Shown in pieces: positions 9,892 through 20,280 of a DNA stretch of 64,000 nt. Position 1 is the first letter of the stretch; each line of letters begins with the position of its first letter. The notes beneath the pieces are model-generated. The model worked only from the letters and a program-made list of their open reading frames with translations. It did no database searches and had not been told where the DNA came from. The stretch is from Cellulosilyticum lentocellum DSM 5427 (GTDB lineage Bacteria; Bacillota; Clostridia; Lachnospirales; Cellulosilyticaceae), in assembly GCF_000178835.2 (NCBI RefSeq), contig NC_015275.1:889001-953000 (forward strand), written 5' to 3'. The translations under genes were made by a program, and so were the position numbers.

Positions 9892-10454
9892 TTTTAATGA
9901 TTGATAATTATGATAGCTTTACTTATAACCTTTATCAGCTTATAGGAAGCATGAATGAAGATATAAAAGTTTTTAGAAATGACGATATCACGCTTTCTGA
10001 AATAGAAAAGTTAAAGCCTAGTCATTTAGTCATCTCTCCGGGACCTAAGTATCCTAAAGACGCAGGCATTTCTTTAGAGGCGATTAAGTATTTTAGTGGG
10101 AAGGTACCTATCTTAGGGGTATGTCTTGGACATCAAGCTATAGGAGAAGCTTTTGGTGGGAAGGTAATGAGAGCAAAAGAAATCTTACATGGTAAAACCA
10201 GTTATATTGAGGTGGATCAGAGCTGTAAGCTTTTTAGTGAATTACCGGAGGAGCTTCTAGTTGGTAGATATCATTCCCTTATTGTGGAGAGAAAGAGCTT
10301 GCCAAAAGAACTTGTTGTAGTAGCAGAGGATAAAGAAGGAGCTATTATGGCTCTTAAACATGAAAGTCATCCAACCTTTGGACTTCAGTTTCACCCAGAG
10401 TCCATCTTAACGCTTGAAGGTAAAAAAATAATCAAAAACTTTTTGGAGGTGTAG
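9888..10454 (+). CDS. trpG: Anthranilate synthase component II, glutamine amidotransferase
   Basis: 188-aa class I glutamine amidotransferase that delivers ammonia to TrpE. It has the oxyanion region SPGPKYPKDAG, the nucleophile Cys79 in GVCLGHQAIGEAFGG, and the His-x-Glu pair in FGLQFHPES. It is a separate subunit, not fused to trpD. The same protein could also serve para-aminobenzoate synthesis, as in other Firmicutes; no pabA context is seen here. Confidence 0.96.
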   Translation: MILMIDNYDSFTYNLYQLIGSMNEDIKVFRNDDITLSEIEKLKPSHLVISPGPKYPKDAGISLEAIKYFSGKVPILGVCLGHQAIGEAFGGKVMRAKEILHGKTSYIEVDQSCKLFSELPEELLVGRYHSLIVERKSLPKELVVVAEDKEGAIMALKHESHPTFGLQFHPESILTLEGKKIIKNFLEV

Positions 10455-10457
10455 TTT

Positions 10458-11480
10458 ATGAATGAAATAGCAAAAAAAGTGTTAGAAGGTAAAAACTTAA
10501 GCATCGAAGAAGCCACTTTAGCAATGGATTGGATTATGAGCGGAGAAGCTTCAGAAGCACAAATAGGAAGCTATTTAACTGCTCTTCGTATGAAAGGAGA
10601 AACCATAGAAGAGATTACAGGCAGTGCCAAAGGTATGAGAGAAAAGTGTTTGCAGCTGAAGGGAGAAGGCAATCTTATTGATATTGTAGGGACAGGAGGA
10701 GATTGTACAAATACCTTTAATGTGTCTACGGTAGCTTCCTTAGTGGTAGCAGCAGCAGGTATTCAGGTAGCTAAGCATGGAAATCGCAGTGTTTCTAGTA
10801 AATGTGGTAGTGCAGATGTACTAGAAGCCTTAGGCGTGAAATTAGACTTAACCAAAGAACAAAATGAAGAGGTATTAAAAGAAATAGGTATTTGTTTCAT
10901 GTTTGCACCAGTTTATCACAGTGCCATGAAGTATGTGGCTAAGACCCGGAAGGATTTAGGGGTTAGAACAATCTTCAATATCTTAGGGCCTTTAGCTAAT
11001 CCGGCTTATGCCAATCTTCAAGTGATGGGGGTTTATGATGAGGCTTTAGTAGAACCTATGGCAAAGGTGCTATTTAACCTAGGAGTGAAAAGAGCTATGG
11101 TAGTTCATGGTGAAGATGGGGTAGATGAAGTCTCTATTAGCGGTAAGACTAAGGTGTGTGAAGTAAGAGAGGGGAAGCTTACATGCTATAGCATTGACCC
11201 AATAAGTCTAGGGCTTAGCGTAGCACCTTTAAGTGAAGTAACAGGGGGCGGGGCAGAGGAAAATAAGGCAATTGCCCTTAGTATTTTAAAGGGTGAAAAG
11301 GGACCCAAAAGAGATATGGTTGCTTTAAATGCAGGTGTGGCACTTTATACTGCTTTAGAAAATCAAGATTTGAAAAGCTGCATTAGCTTAGCAGAGGAGC
11401 TTATTGATAGTGGCAAGGCTATGGAGAAATTAGAAGCTTTCATTAATGCAACACAAAGCTTCGTGAAGGAGGCCATATGA
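10458..11480 (+). CDS. trpD: Anthranilate phosphoribosyltransferase
   Basis: 340 aa. It transfers phosphoribose from PRPP to anthranilate. The PRPP and glycine-rich site IVGTGGDCTNTFNVSTVAS and the anthranilate-binding KHGNRSVSSKCGSADVLEALG are intact. The start lies 3 bp after the trpG stop, with GGAGGTG overlapping the end of trpG, and the stop overlaps trpC by 4 bases. Confidence 0.97.
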   Translation: MNEIAKKVLEGKNLSIEEATLAMDWIMSGEASEAQIGSYLTALRMKGETIEEITGSAKGMREKCLQLKGEGNLIDIVGTGGDCTNTFNVSTVASLVVAAAGIQVAKHGNRSVSSKCGSADVLEALGVKLDLTKEQNEEVLKEIGICFMFAPVYHSAMKYVAKTRKDLGVRTIFNILGPLANPAYANLQVMGVYDEALVEPMAKVLFNLGVKRAMVVHGEDGVDEVSISGKTKVCEVREGKLTCYSIDPISLGLSVAPLSEVTGGGAEENKAIALSILKGEKGPKRDMVALNAGVALYTALENQDLKSCISLAEELIDSGKAMEKLEAFINATQSFVKEAI

Positions 11481-12265
11481 TACTAGACCAAATTATAGCG
11501 GATAGAAAAAGGGCAGTAGCAGCACTTAAAGAACGCTATTCTACTTCCCAGTTAATGGGGGATATAGAGTTTCAAAACTTTGCTACTTTGGATTTTAAGA
11601 AAGCACTAAAAAGAGAAGATGAAAGGTCCATCCATATTATTGCTGAGGTAAAAAAAGCCTCACCTTCTAAAGGTTTGATATGTCAGGATTTTAATTATCT
11701 AACTATTGCTAAAGACTATGAAATAGGAGGTGCATCTGCTATATCAGTACTTACTGAGCCTAAGTATTTTCAGGGAGATAATCATTATTTGACAACTATT
11801 AAGGAAAAGGTGAAACTCCCTATTCTTAGAAAAGATTTCATTATTGATGAGTGGCAAATCTATGAAGCAAAATCAATAGGAGCAGATGCGATCTTACTTA
11901 TTGTAGCTGCTTTATCTGAAACTCAGCTAAGAAACTATTTAAGCTTAGCAAAGAGTTTACAGTTGCAAACACTTGTAGAAACCCATGATGCAAGAGAAGT
12001 AGATGGAGCGTTGTCAGCTGGGGCAGAAGTGATAGGGGTTAATAATAGAAACTTACGGAACTTTGAAGTAAGCTTAGAAACCTCTATTCGACTAAGAGCT
12101 TTAGTACCTAAAGACAAAGTATTTGTAGCTGAAAGTGGCATTCATACAACTCAGGATATGGCTTTATTAAAAGAAATAGGCTGTGATGCAGCATTAATAG
12201 GAGAAAGTTTGATGACTGCGTCTAATAGAGTGGAGAAACTACAGCTATTTAAAGGAGCTTATTAG
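11477..12265 (+). CDS. trpC: Indole-3-glycerol-phosphate synthase
   Basis: 262-aa TIM barrel that closes the indole ring of carboxyphenylaminodeoxyribulose phosphate. It shows the active-site stretches IIAEVKKASPSKGLI, LPILRKDFIIDEWQIYEA, GVNNRNLRNFEV and VAESGIHT. It is a stand-alone enzyme, not fused to trpF. ATG overlaps the trpD stop, with AAGGAGG inside trpD. Confidence 0.97.
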   Translation: MILDQIIADRKRAVAALKERYSTSQLMGDIEFQNFATLDFKKALKREDERSIHIIAEVKKASPSKGLICQDFNYLTIAKDYEIGGASAISVLTEPKYFQGDNHYLTTIKEKVKLPILRKDFIIDEWQIYEAKSIGADAILLIVAALSETQLRNYLSLAKSLQLQTLVETHDAREVDGALSAGAEVIGVNNRNLRNFEVSLETSIRLRALVPKDKVFVAESGIHTTQDMALLKEIGCDAALIGESLMTASNRVEKLQLFKGAY

Positions 12266-12297
12266 ACACAACGAGAGAAACAAGAGGGGATAGAAAT

Positions 12298-12924
12298 ATG
12301 AGTAAAATTAAAATTTGTGGATTAAAGTCTGAAAATGATGTAAAAATTGTGAATAAGTATGGGCCTGATTATGTGGGATTTATTTTGGCTCCTAGTAAAA
12401 GGCAGGTTAATTACGAGGTAGCTAAGAAGCTAAAAGCATTACTCAATCCTTCGATTTTGGCTGTTGGAGTTTTTGTGAATGAAAGCCTTGAGGTAATAGG
12501 TCAGTATGCCGAGGATAAGGTTATTGATGTCGTTCAGCTTCATGGAGACGAGTCCTTAGAAATGATCAAGGAACTAAAGCAGCAAGTGAGTATCCCCGTG
12601 ATTAAGGCTATGAGAATTAAGGATGAAAAGCAATTAAAGCATTTGTTATCTTTTATTCAAGAAGTGACGGCAGATTATCTACTTTTTGATACGTATCAGG
12701 AAGGACTTTATGGCGGTAGTGGCAAGAGCTTCGATTGGAAGTTATTGGAGGTAGTTAAAAGGTCTTACTTCTTAGCTGGAGGGATAGGACTTCATAATAT
12801 AGAAGAAGCTTGTAAATGGAAACCGTTTGCCATTGATGTCAGCAGTGGTGTAGAAACTAATGGGGTAAAAGATGCTATAAAAGTGAGTGAATTGATACAA
12901 AAATATAGAGCTTATGAAGCGTAA
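12298..12924 (+). CDS. trpF: Phosphoribosylanthranilate isomerase
   Basis: 208-aa TIM barrel catalysing the Amadori rearrangement between TrpD and TrpC. The N-terminal KICGLK carries the general-base Cys, and DVVQLHGDES, LLFDT (general-acid Asp) and the phosphate loop LAGGI/DVSSGVE are present. The ribosome site AAGAGGGGA sits 6-7 bases before ATG. Confidence 0.96.
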   Translation: MSKIKICGLKSENDVKIVNKYGPDYVGFILAPSKRQVNYEVAKKLKALLNPSILAVGVFVNESLEVIGQYAEDKVIDVVQLHGDESLEMIKELKQQVSIPVIKAMRIKDEKQLKHLLSFIQEVTADYLLFDTYQEGLYGGSGKSFDWKLLEVVKRSYFLAGGIGLHNIEEACKWKPFAIDVSSGVETNGVKDAIKVSELIQKYRAYEA

Positions 12925-12972
12925 TGAAAGAAATTAAAAAATAAAATAAGAATCAAATGGGGTGAGAATGAT

Positions 12973-14160
12973 ATGAAAGAAACAGGTAGATATGGCATTT
13001 ACGGAGGACAATATATCCCAGAGACATTGATGAGTGCTGTGAAGGAATTAGAGGAAGCTTATGCCTATTATAAAGAAGATGAAGCTTTTAATAGAGAGCT
13101 AGAGGAACTTTTTGCAAAGTATACGGGTAGACCTTCTTTGCTTTATTATGCAGATAAGATGACGAAGGACTTAGGTGGTGCTAAGGTTTATTTAAAGAGA
13201 GAGGACCTCAATCATACAGGGTCTCATAAAATTAATAATGTGTTAGGCCAAGTGTTATTAGCAAAACGTATGGGTAAAAAACGTATTATTGCAGAAACAG
13301 GCGCAGGTCAACATGGCGTAGCCACAGCCACAGCAGCAGCACTTATGGGAATGAGTTGTGAGGTGTTTATGGGGGAAGAAGATACCATTAGACAGGCACT
13401 TAATGTATTTCGTATGGAGCTTCTAGGTGCAAAGGTAACATCGGTTTTAACGGGAACTAGGACCTTAAAAGATGCAGTTAATGCAGCACTTCAAGATTGG
13501 ACCAGGACGGTAGAAGATACCTTTTATTGTATTGGTTCTGTTATGGGTCCTCATCCTTATCCAGAAATGGTAAGAGATTTTCAAAGTATTATAGGAAAGG
13601 AAATAAAAAGTCAGATGTTAGAAGCAGAAGGCAAGTTGCCAGATGTAGTCATTGCTTGTGTAGGTGGAGGCAGTAATGCCATGGGGGCTTTTTATGAATT
13701 TATTCCTAATAAGGAAGTAAAGCTTACAGGCGTAGAAGCAGCAGGACATGGTATTCATACGACAGAACATGCAGCTACCTTAAGTAAGGGTGAAGTAGGT
13801 ATTTTTCATGGCATGAAATCTTATTTCTTACAAACAGAGGAAGGTAGTATTGCACCTGTGTATTCCATTTCAGCAGGACTTGATTATCCAGGTATTGGAC
13901 CAGAGCATGCGTATCTTTTTGACACAGGAAGAGCTGCCTATGTGCCAGCTACTGATGAAGAAGCAGTAGCTGCTTTTGAATATCTTTCAAAAACAGAGGG
14001 AATTATTCCAGCCATTGAAAGCTCTCATGCCATAGCTTATGCTATGAAAATAGCAGGTACCATGAGAAAGGATCAAACCATTGTAATCAATGTTTCAGGA
14101 AGAGGCGACAAGGATGTAGCCGCTATTGCTAGATATAAGGGGGTAGATGTACATGAGTAA
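12973..14160 (+). CDS. trpB: Tryptophan synthase beta chain
   Basis: 395 aa. This PLP enzyme joins indole and serine. The PLP lysine is Lys86 in [33 protein letters not shown] and the phosphate loop GGGSNAMG are intact. Its length and N-terminus ([16 protein letters not shown]) match TrpB1, the form that works in complex with TrpA. The 48-bp gap before it holds only a GGGGTGAG ribosome site. Confidence 0.97.
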   Translation: MKETGRYGIYGGQYIPETLMSAVKELEEAYAYYKEDEAFNRELEELFAKYTGRPSLLYYADKMTKDLGGAKVYLKREDLNHTGSHKINNVLGQVLLAKRMGKKRIIAETGAGQHGVATATAAALMGMSCEVFMGEEDTIRQALNVFRMELLGAKVTSVLTGTRTLKDAVNAALQDWTRTVEDTFYCIGSVMGPHPYPEMVRDFQSIIGKEIKSQMLEAEGKLPDVVIACVGGGSNAMGAFYEFIPNKEVKLTGVEAAGHGIHTTEHAATLSKGEVGIFHGMKSYFLQTEEGSIAPVYSISAGLDYPGIGPEHAYLFDTGRAAYVPATDEEAVAAFEYLSKTEGIIPAIESSHAIAYAMKIAGTMRKDQTIVINVSGRGDKDVAAIARYKGVDVHE

Positions 14161-14935
14161 TATACAAGCAGCATTTGATGAAAAGAAGAAGGAGGGAAAA
14201 AAAGCTTTTATTCCTTTTATTACAGCAGGTGACCCTCATATAGAAGCAACAGAGGCGTTTATCTATGCCTTAGAGAAAGCAGGAAGTACCCTTATTGAGC
14301 TTGGCATTCCTTTTTCAGATCCAGTAGCAGATGGCCCAGTCATTCAAAGAGCTAATTTAAGGGCTATGGCAAAGGGTTTTAGTTTAGAAGCTGTTTTTGA
14401 ATTAGTAGAAAGAGTAAGAGAAAAAACGAGGATTCCACTGGTATTTTTAATGTATGCCAATACTATTCATCACTACGGAATAGAGAACTTCTTTAAGAGA
14501 TGCCAGGAAGCAGGCGTAGATGGTATTATTACTCCAGATGTGCCTTTAGAAGAAAAGGAAGAGTTTAATAGCTATGCAAAAGCAAACGGAGTAGATTTAA
14601 TCGCTTTAGTGGCACCTACTTCGGGAGAACGTATAAAGGCCATATGTGAAACGGCTACAGGTTTCTTATACTGTGTTTCTTCTCTGGGTGTAACAGGAAC
14701 AAGAGAAAGCATAGAAACTGATTTAGGAAGTTTTTTTGAAACGATTAAAACCCACTGCACGATACCCACTGCCTTAGGTTTTGGTATTTCTACCAAGGAG
14801 CAAGCCGTTGTATTAAAAGATTATGCTGATGGCATTATTGTAGGTAGTGCCATTGTGAAAATAGTTGAAGCATATGGAGAAGTAGCAGCACCTTATTTAA
14901 CACAATTTGCAGGTGACATTGTAAAAAGTATATAG
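14153..14935 (+). CDS. trpA: Tryptophan synthase alpha chain
   Basis: 260 aa when started at 14153 (MSNIQAAF). Another in-frame ATG lies 6 bases upstream at 14147, but AAGGGGG (14137-14143) is 9 bases from 14153 and only 3 from 14147, so the later start is preferred. It splits indole-glycerol phosphate to indole for TrpB. The catalytic [16 protein letters not shown] (Glu and Asp) and the loop [10 protein letters not shown] are present. It overlaps the trpB 3' end and is the last gene of the operon. Confidence 0.95.
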   Translation: MSNIQAAFDEKKKEGKKAFIPFITAGDPHIEATEAFIYALEKAGSTLIELGIPFSDPVADGPVIQRANLRAMAKGFSLEAVFELVERVREKTRIPLVFLMYANTIHHYGIENFFKRCQEAGVDGIITPDVPLEEKEEFNSYAKANGVDLIALVAPTSGERIKAICETATGFLYCVSSLGVTGTRESIETDLGSFFETIKTHCTIPTALGFGISTKEQAVVLKDYADGIIVGSAIVKIVEAYGEVAAPYLTQFAGDIVKSI

Positions 14936-14952
14936 TTGATGAGTTGATAGAT

Positions 14953-15076
14953 CTACGGGACTGTCCAACTAAAAGCATATTCCTTATTAATATATCATTT
15001 GTTAGGCTAAATCAAATCAAATTGCCTTAATGATTATATCACTATAAGCCGAAATGCTTAATAAGACAGTCCTATA
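14953..15076. repeat. ~120-bp imperfect palindrome after the trp operon
   Basis: The outer ends GGGACTGTCC (14957-14966) and AGACAGTCCT (15064-15073) are inverted, and the similarity continues inward (AAAAGCATA against GAAATGCTT) to a central palindrome, GGCTAAATCAAATCAAATTG plus CC at 15005-15026. The whole block could fold into one long hairpin. It may end trp transcription or be a small MITE-like element. Confidence 0.6.
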
Positions 15077-15139
15077 TCCATGTGCTACCATAGATAAAAG
15101 ATCAGCCTTATAAAATTCACGAATGAGAGGAATAAGATT

Positions 15140-15937
15140 ATGGCATTACTACAAGTCAACTTTTTTTCAAACTCACTTATGAGAAGTAATACAATTCATG
15201 TCATCTTACCTAATGATGTACCATCAGGAATGATACAGGGTAATAAGCATTATGAAAGAGCAACTAAAACCTTGTATTTACTTCATGGCTTTTCAGGGAA
15301 CACTGTAGATTGGATGTTGGGAAGCCTGGCCCAGGAGATGGCAATCAAATATAACCTTGCAATAGTCATGCCCTCTGGAGAAAATAGCTTTTATTTAGAT
15401 GGAAAAGGAACAGGAAGGGCCTATGGACAGTTTACAGGTCAAGAATTAGTGACCTATATTAGAAAAACTTTTGGGCTATCTAATCAAAAGGAAGATACCT
15501 TTATTGGTGGGTTATCTATGGGAGGCTTTGGAGCAATTCATACAGGACTTCAATATCCAGAGAACTTTGGAAAGATGTTTGGTTTATCATCAGCTCTCAT
15601 CATACATAATATTAAAAATAAAAAAGAAGGTTTTAGAGATGCTAAAGCTGATTATGATTACTATGTAAATACTTTTGGAGATTTAAGAGAATTAGAAAGC
15701 AGCGTCAATAACCCAGAATATCTAGTGAAGGAAAGAAAGAAAAAGGGAGAAATGATTCAACCTATCTTTATGGCGTGTGGTACAGAAGACTTTTTAATAG
15801 GAGAAAACAGAGCTTTTCATGATTTCTTAAAAGCAGAAGGGGTGGATGTAACTTATAAAGAAAGCCAAGGTGTACATGATTGGAAATTCTGGAATGAATA
15901 TTTGGAGATAGCAATCTTATGGATGCTAGGAGTATAA
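15140..15937 (+). CDS. Alpha/beta-hydrolase esterase (CE1/esterase D-like)
   Basis: 265 aa. The nucleophile motif GGLSMGGFGAIHTG fits the esterase D / tributyrin esterase / CE1 group, with an oxyanion region YLLHGFSGNTVDW and the catalytic His in GVHDWKFWNEYL. No signal peptide is visible, so it probably acts in the cytoplasm on acetylated or feruloylated short carbohydrates or other small esters. Its place beside a secreted cellulase makes a polysaccharide link attractive but unproven. ATG follows GAGAGGAATAAG. The gene ends in its own terminator. Confidence 0.8.
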   Translation: MALLQVNFFSNSLMRSNTIHVILPNDVPSGMIQGNKHYERATKTLYLLHGFSGNTVDWMLGSLAQEMAIKYNLAIVMPSGENSFYLDGKGTGRAYGQFTGQELVTYIRKTFGLSNQKEDTFIGGLSMGGFGAIHTGLQYPENFGKMFGLSSALIIHNIKNKKEGFRDAKADYDYYVNTFGDLRELESSVNNPEYLVKERKKKGEMIQPIFMACGTEDFLIGENRAFHDFLKAEGVDVTYKESQGVHDWKFWNEYLEIAILWMLGV

Positions 15938-16007
15938 AGGATCATATTTGGAGTGGTAATAGGATTTGGAATGAAGATTGGGATAGGTTAAATGAATGAG
16001 AGAGTAG

Positions 16008-16076
16008 AAGTAGTATAACTAAAAGTCATCGAGAGGCATATTTCTCAGAGACCTTTTAGTTATACTACTTTTTTGT
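16008..16076 (+). terminator. Terminator after the esterase gene
   Basis: An 18-bp stem, AAGTAGTATAACTAAAAG / CTTTTAGTTATACTACTT, is followed by TTTTTTG. Confidence 0.9.
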
Positions 16077-16197
16077 TTTACAAACTTACACAATAAGTGT
16101 AGATATTTTACATAGTATACAAAATATATTTACAGTAAAGGTAGCAGTGATAGGATTAAAGTACAAAATATTTAGAAAATACAAAGGAGGGAGTTTT

Positions 16198-19100
16198 ATG
16201 AACAAAAGGTATAAAAAAATTATGGTCAGCTTAATGGCAACTTCTATGGTACTCAATCTAGGTGTTAGTATGCCTATTATTGCAGGCCCTGTAGAACCAC
16301 CCTTTAACTATGCTGAAGCTTTCCAAAAATCCATGTATTTCTATGATGCAAACAAATGTGGGCCCGGTGTAGGTGAAGGGGAATTAACTTGGCGTGGAGA
16401 TTGTCATACAGAGGACAAGTTTGTTCCCTTGGTACCCAAAGATGATGTGACAGGCATGGGTACTAATCTATCTGCCAGTTTCATTAAACAAAATAAGGAG
16501 ACTTTAGATCCTGATGGAGATGGCACTGTAGACCTAAGTGGTGGTTTTCATGATGCAGGAGATCATGTAAAATTTGGATTACCTCAAAGTTATTCTGGCT
16601 CTACATTAGGGTGGGGGTACTATGAATTTAAAGAGTCTTATGTAGCAATTGGAGAGAAGGAGCACATTGAAAGTATTTTAAGAGGGTTTAATGATTATTT
16701 TATGCGCTGTACCTTTAAAAATAGTGAGGGTGAAGTTGTTGCTTTTGCTTATCAAGTAGGAGATGGTACAACAGACCATAATTATTGGGGACCACCTGAA
16801 CTTCAAAAAACAGCCAGACCGGCCTTTTTTGCATCAGCACAGACACCTGCTAGTGACCAATGTGCAGGAGCAGCAGCTTCACTTGCTATTAACTACTTAA
16901 ACTTTAAGGATTCTGACCCTGCTTATGCAGAGAAAAGCTTAGAAACAGCCGAGGCACTCTATGAATTTGCAAAAGAAAATAGAGGACTTGGTTTTTCAGG
17001 AGGATTTTATAATTCAAGCTATGATGAGGATGAGATGTCTTGGGCAGCTGTATGGCTAAGCATTGCTACGGGAGATAAATCTTATCTTACGGATATTACA
17101 GCTGTAGATGCAAATGGCGCTTATACAGGCTATATGAGTCGTATTATTAGTACAACCTCAAGTACTTGGCAAAATATTTGGGTACATTCGTGGGATACGG
17201 TTTGGGGAGGTGTGTTTGCTAAATTAGCACCACTTACCAATAATCCTGAGCATTGGTACTTTTTTAGATGGAATATTGAATACTGGTCAGGTGTGCCACA
17301 TGAAAATCCTAATGATACCACTTACATGGCAAGTACACCAGCAGGCTATAAGGTAGTAAGCACTTGGGGATCTGCAAGGTATGAAACAACAGCTCAACTA
17401 TGTGCACTTGTTTATAATAAGTATAAAGCCAATAGTGATTTTACTAAGTGGTGTAAATCACAAATGGACTATTTATTAGGAGATAATCCGATGAATCGCT
17501 GTTATGAGGTAGGATACTCTGATATCTCAGCTATTTATCCACACCACCGTGCTGCACATGGTTCATTAACCAATAGTATGCTTGAGCCTGCAGTAGAAAG
17601 ACATACACTTTGGGGTGCTTTAGTAGGTGGACCAGATGGAGATGATTATCATAAAGATGATATTACAGACTATGTCTATAATGAAGTGGCAATTGATTAT
17701 AATGCAGGTTTTGTAGGTGCCCTTGCCGGACTTTATGAGCTTTATGGAAAAGGACAAGCACCTCTAGAAAACTTTCCACCACAGGAAAAAGATGAACGTC
17801 CATTTTATGCTACAGCAAAGATTGAACAAGAAAATAGTGAGCGTTCTCAAATAACAGTGAAAATTCATAATGATACCAGCTGTCCGCCAAGTTTTGAAAG
17901 TGGACTAAAAGCTAGATATTTCTTTGATATTTCTGAGATGGTAGAGGCAGGGCAAAGTTTAAAAGAATTATCAGTGCAAGTAATGTATGACCAAGCAAGT
18001 ATTGTGGATGGTGTTAAAACCAATATCAATGGACCTTTTATGTGGGATGAGGAAAAAAACATTGCTTATATAGAATTAGACTGGTCCCAAAATAGTTTTC
18101 ATGGTAATCGTGAAATTCATTTTGGCCTTGTGCCAACTCAAGATAGTCAGTATAAGGTACATTGGGATTTTACAAATGACTGGAGTCATGAAGGTTTAAC
18201 AAAGGTAGAAGCACTTACAGAGTACGTGCCTATTTATTTAAATGGTGAGAAAGTATTTGGCAAAGAGCCTACAAGTTATAATGTGAGTATTAATACACCT
18301 GTTGAAGGTAGTACAATAAGCTACATAGAAGGAGAAAAGCCAATTACATTAGAAGCAATTGTTGGTGCTGCAGAAGAATCTGTTACAAGTATTGCTTATT
18401 ATGCAGATGGTATTCAAATTGGAGAAGTTCAAAATGCACCATATACTTTTGATTATGTGGCAGATAATATCTCTAACGTTGAACAAAGGAAAATTGCTTT
18501 TAGTGCAAAAGCTCATTTGGCAAATGGTACAACAATCACAAGTAAGCCTGTTACTATAACTGTTGTATATCGCATGCCAGAAGCCCTTGTTGTAAAACTT
18601 ATAGAGCCTGCAGAAGGAAGTATAGTGGATGCTACTAAAGGAAGTGTAAGTATACCAGTGACAGCCGTTAGTGAAAATGAAGCTGTGACGAAGATTGCTA
18701 TTTATGCTAATAATGAAAAGCTAGGAGAAGGCAGTGGACTAACCTATACAACGCTTTATAATACGCCATCTAAAGGCGGAGCTAGTGGTAACTTAACAGT
18801 AACATTTAAAGCAGTTGCTACCTTAGCAAATGGAGAGGAAAAAGAAGGTAAGCCTGTAACAATGCAAATTAAATTACCAGTAGTGATAAGTGACTTAGAA
18901 GGTTTTAGTTTTAAAATGCAAGGAAGTGACTCAATTACTAGCAACACAATAGGTCGAAAAATAATAATGAAAAATACAGAAGGTGAGGCAGTTGATTTAG
19001 CGGCTTTAAGTGTACGTTACTATTTCACTAAAGAGGGGAATGTGGGGCAAACCTATTTCTGTGACCATGCAAGCATGACCTTTAATAAAGCACCTTGGTA

Positions 19101-19353
19101 TGCAGCGTTAACAAGTGATATAACTTATAAAGTTGTTAACTTAGATACACCTGTTAATGGTGCTGACACGTATTTAGAGCTAACTTTCGAAAAGGTTGGA
19201 TATGACCTAGAAGTAGGAGATACTCTGGAAATAGAAGGGCGATTAATAAATACGAATTGGTCAAACTTTGACCAAAGTAATGATCACTCATACAGTAATG
19301 GGGCTGTTGTGTTTTACAATGATGCAGTAATAAGTGGTACAATACCACAGTAA
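16198..19353 (+). CDS. Secreted GH9 cellulase with CBM3c, Ig-like and CBM3 modules
   Basis: 1051 aa started at ATG 16198, 8 bases after AAAGGAGGG; a GTG 51 bases upstream lacks such a site. A signal peptide (~1-30) is followed by a GH9 catalytic domain (~34-520). Visible catalytic features are DAGDH with Asp119 and Asp122, the HHR of PHHRAAHGS near 449-451, and the acid Glu496 in NEVAIDYNAGF. Next come a CBM3c-like module (~540-695), two Ig-like domains (~700-890) and a C-terminal CBM3-like domain. GH9-CBM3c enzymes are usually processive endoglucanases. No dockerin or SLH is present, so it is a free extracellular enzyme. Terminators flank the gene. Confidence 0.93.
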   Translation: MNKRYKKIMVSLMATSMVLNLGVSMPIIAGPVEPPFNYAEAFQKSMYFYDANKCGPGVGEGELTWRGDCHTEDKFVPLVPKDDVTGMGTNLSASFIKQNKETLDPDGDGTVDLSGGFHDAGDHVKFGLPQSYSGSTLGWGYYEFKESYVAIGEKEHIESILRGFNDYFMRCTFKNSEGEVVAFAYQVGDGTTDHNYWGPPELQKTARPAFFASAQTPASDQCAGAAASLAINYLNFKDSDPAYAEKSLETAEALYEFAKENRGLGFSGGFYNSSYDEDEMSWAAVWLSIATGDKSYLTDITAVDANGAYTGYMSRIISTTSSTWQNIWVHSWDTVWGGVFAKLAPLTNNPEHWYFFRWNIEYWSGVPHENPNDTTYMASTPAGYKVVSTWGSARYETTAQLCALVYNKYKANSDFTKWCKSQMDYLLGDNPMNRCYEVGYSDISAIYPHHRAAHGSLTNSMLEPAVERHTLWGALVGGPDGDDYHKDDITDYVYNEVAIDYNAGFVGALAGLYELYGKGQAPLENFPPQEKDERPFYATAKIEQENSERSQITVKIHNDTSCPPSFESGLKARYFFDISEMVEAGQSLKELSVQVMYDQASIVDGVKTNINGPFMWDEEKNIAYIELDWSQNSFHGNREIHFGLVPTQDSQYKVHWDFTNDWSHEGLTKVEALTEYVPIYLNGEKVFGKEPTSYNVSINTPVEGSTISYIEGEKPITLEAIVGAAEESVTSIAYYADGIQIGEVQNAPYTFDYVADNISNVEQRKIAFSAKAHLANGTTITSKPVTITVVYRMPEALVVKLIEPAEGSIVDATKGSVSIPVTAVSENEAVTKIAIYANNEKLGEGSGLTYTTLYNTPSKGGASGNLTVTFKAVATLANGEEKEGKPVTMQIKLPVVISDLEGFSFKMQGSDSITSNTIGRKIIMKNTEGEAVDLAALSVRYYFTKEGNVGQTYFCDHASMTFNKAPWYAALTSDITYKVVNLDTPVNGADTYLELTFEKVGYDLEVGDTLEIEGRLINTNWSNFDQSNDHSYSNGAVVFYNDAVISGTIPQ

Positions 19354-19377
19354 ACATGAAAGAGTAAAATGTATTGA

Positions 19378-19416
19378 GACTATCACACAATTACTATGTT
19401 GTGTGATAGTTTTTTC
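19378..19416 (+). terminator. Terminator after the GH9 gene
   Basis: A perfect 12-bp stem ACTATCACACAA / TTGTGTGATAGT with a 9-base loop is followed by TTTTTTC. Confidence 0.93.
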
Positions 19417-19627
19417 TTTATTTGATATAAAAGCTAATGGAAAAAGAGAGATACAGCAGAGAAGCTAGTAGATAGAAATTTTGTGAAAATTGTTAATTAT
19501 TATTAACGGAATACTTAGTGTATGATAGAATGAAAAAGTACAGATTAATGATAAAATGCCTTATTATTAATTTTTAGTGACCGGAAGAAAATGTACATCC
19601 ATGATTGATATTAAAGGGGGAGAAACA

Positions 19628-20134
19628 ATGAGGTTAAAGAAGTTAGGTGTAATTTTATTGGGAGTAACATTATTTCAAGGAACGATCCTAGGGGAAGAGA
19701 ATAAGGAATACAAACTAAGTGAAGCAGTACAAAAAATAATAAATACAGAAAAAAAACAAGTGTCAGACTCAAGTAAAATGACTTTTCCTGAAGTAGACTT
19801 TTATTTAGGAAATCAAAAAATTGAATTAAGTGTGCCTGTTATGAGTGTTGGGGGCAAGACCTTTTTACCTGTACGTGCGGTGGGAAATGCACTAGGAGTT
19901 AATGTATCTTACGCACCACAGCATAAGGTAGCTTATATTGATTCAGGTGATGTGACCCTAGAGTTGCCTTTATATTATAATAAGGCGGTCAAAAATGGCG
20001 AAACCGTATTAACAATAGAGGGAGCTAAAGTAGAACTTTATAAAGGCTCAGCGTATTTACCTATACGTTTTGTAGGTGAAAATTTAGGATATAAAGTGAG
20101 CTATCAAGAGGGGAAAATTACTTTCACTAAATAA
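19628..20134 (+). CDS. Secreted copper-amine-oxidase-N-like (stalk) domain protein
   Basis: 168 aa from ATG 19628, preceded by AAAGGGGGA. A signal peptide (RLKKLGVILLGVTLFQGTI) is followed by one copper amine oxidase N-terminal-type domain: LPVRAVGNALGVNVSYAP near residue 85 and YLPIRFVGENLGYKVSYQEG at the end. These domains are common on clostridial exported proteins as non-catalytic structural or wall-interacting units. No enzyme domain is attached. Function unknown. Confidence 0.8.
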   Translation: MRLKKLGVILLGVTLFQGTILGEENKEYKLSEAVQKIINTEKKQVSDSSKMTFPEVDFYLGNQKIELSVPVMSVGGKTFLPVRAVGNALGVNVSYAPQHKVAYIDSGDVTLELPLYYNKAVKNGETVLTIEGAKVELYKGSAYLPIRFVGENLGYKVSYQEGKITFTK

Positions 20135-20280
20135 GGAAATTCAAAAAAGATGTTCCTTACAGACCTACCAAATTTAGATATATTGCTTTTAAGTCATGGA
20201 GTTATTATAATAGTTAAGTATGACAAAAACGAAAAATCATGATACTGGTGAGTTTCATATAGAAGAGGAAGGAATAACCC

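Noticed and set aside
16147-16197. Longer GTG start for the GH9 cellulase
   Set aside because: It has no ribosome site and would put charged residues before a proper signal peptide that starts at 16198.
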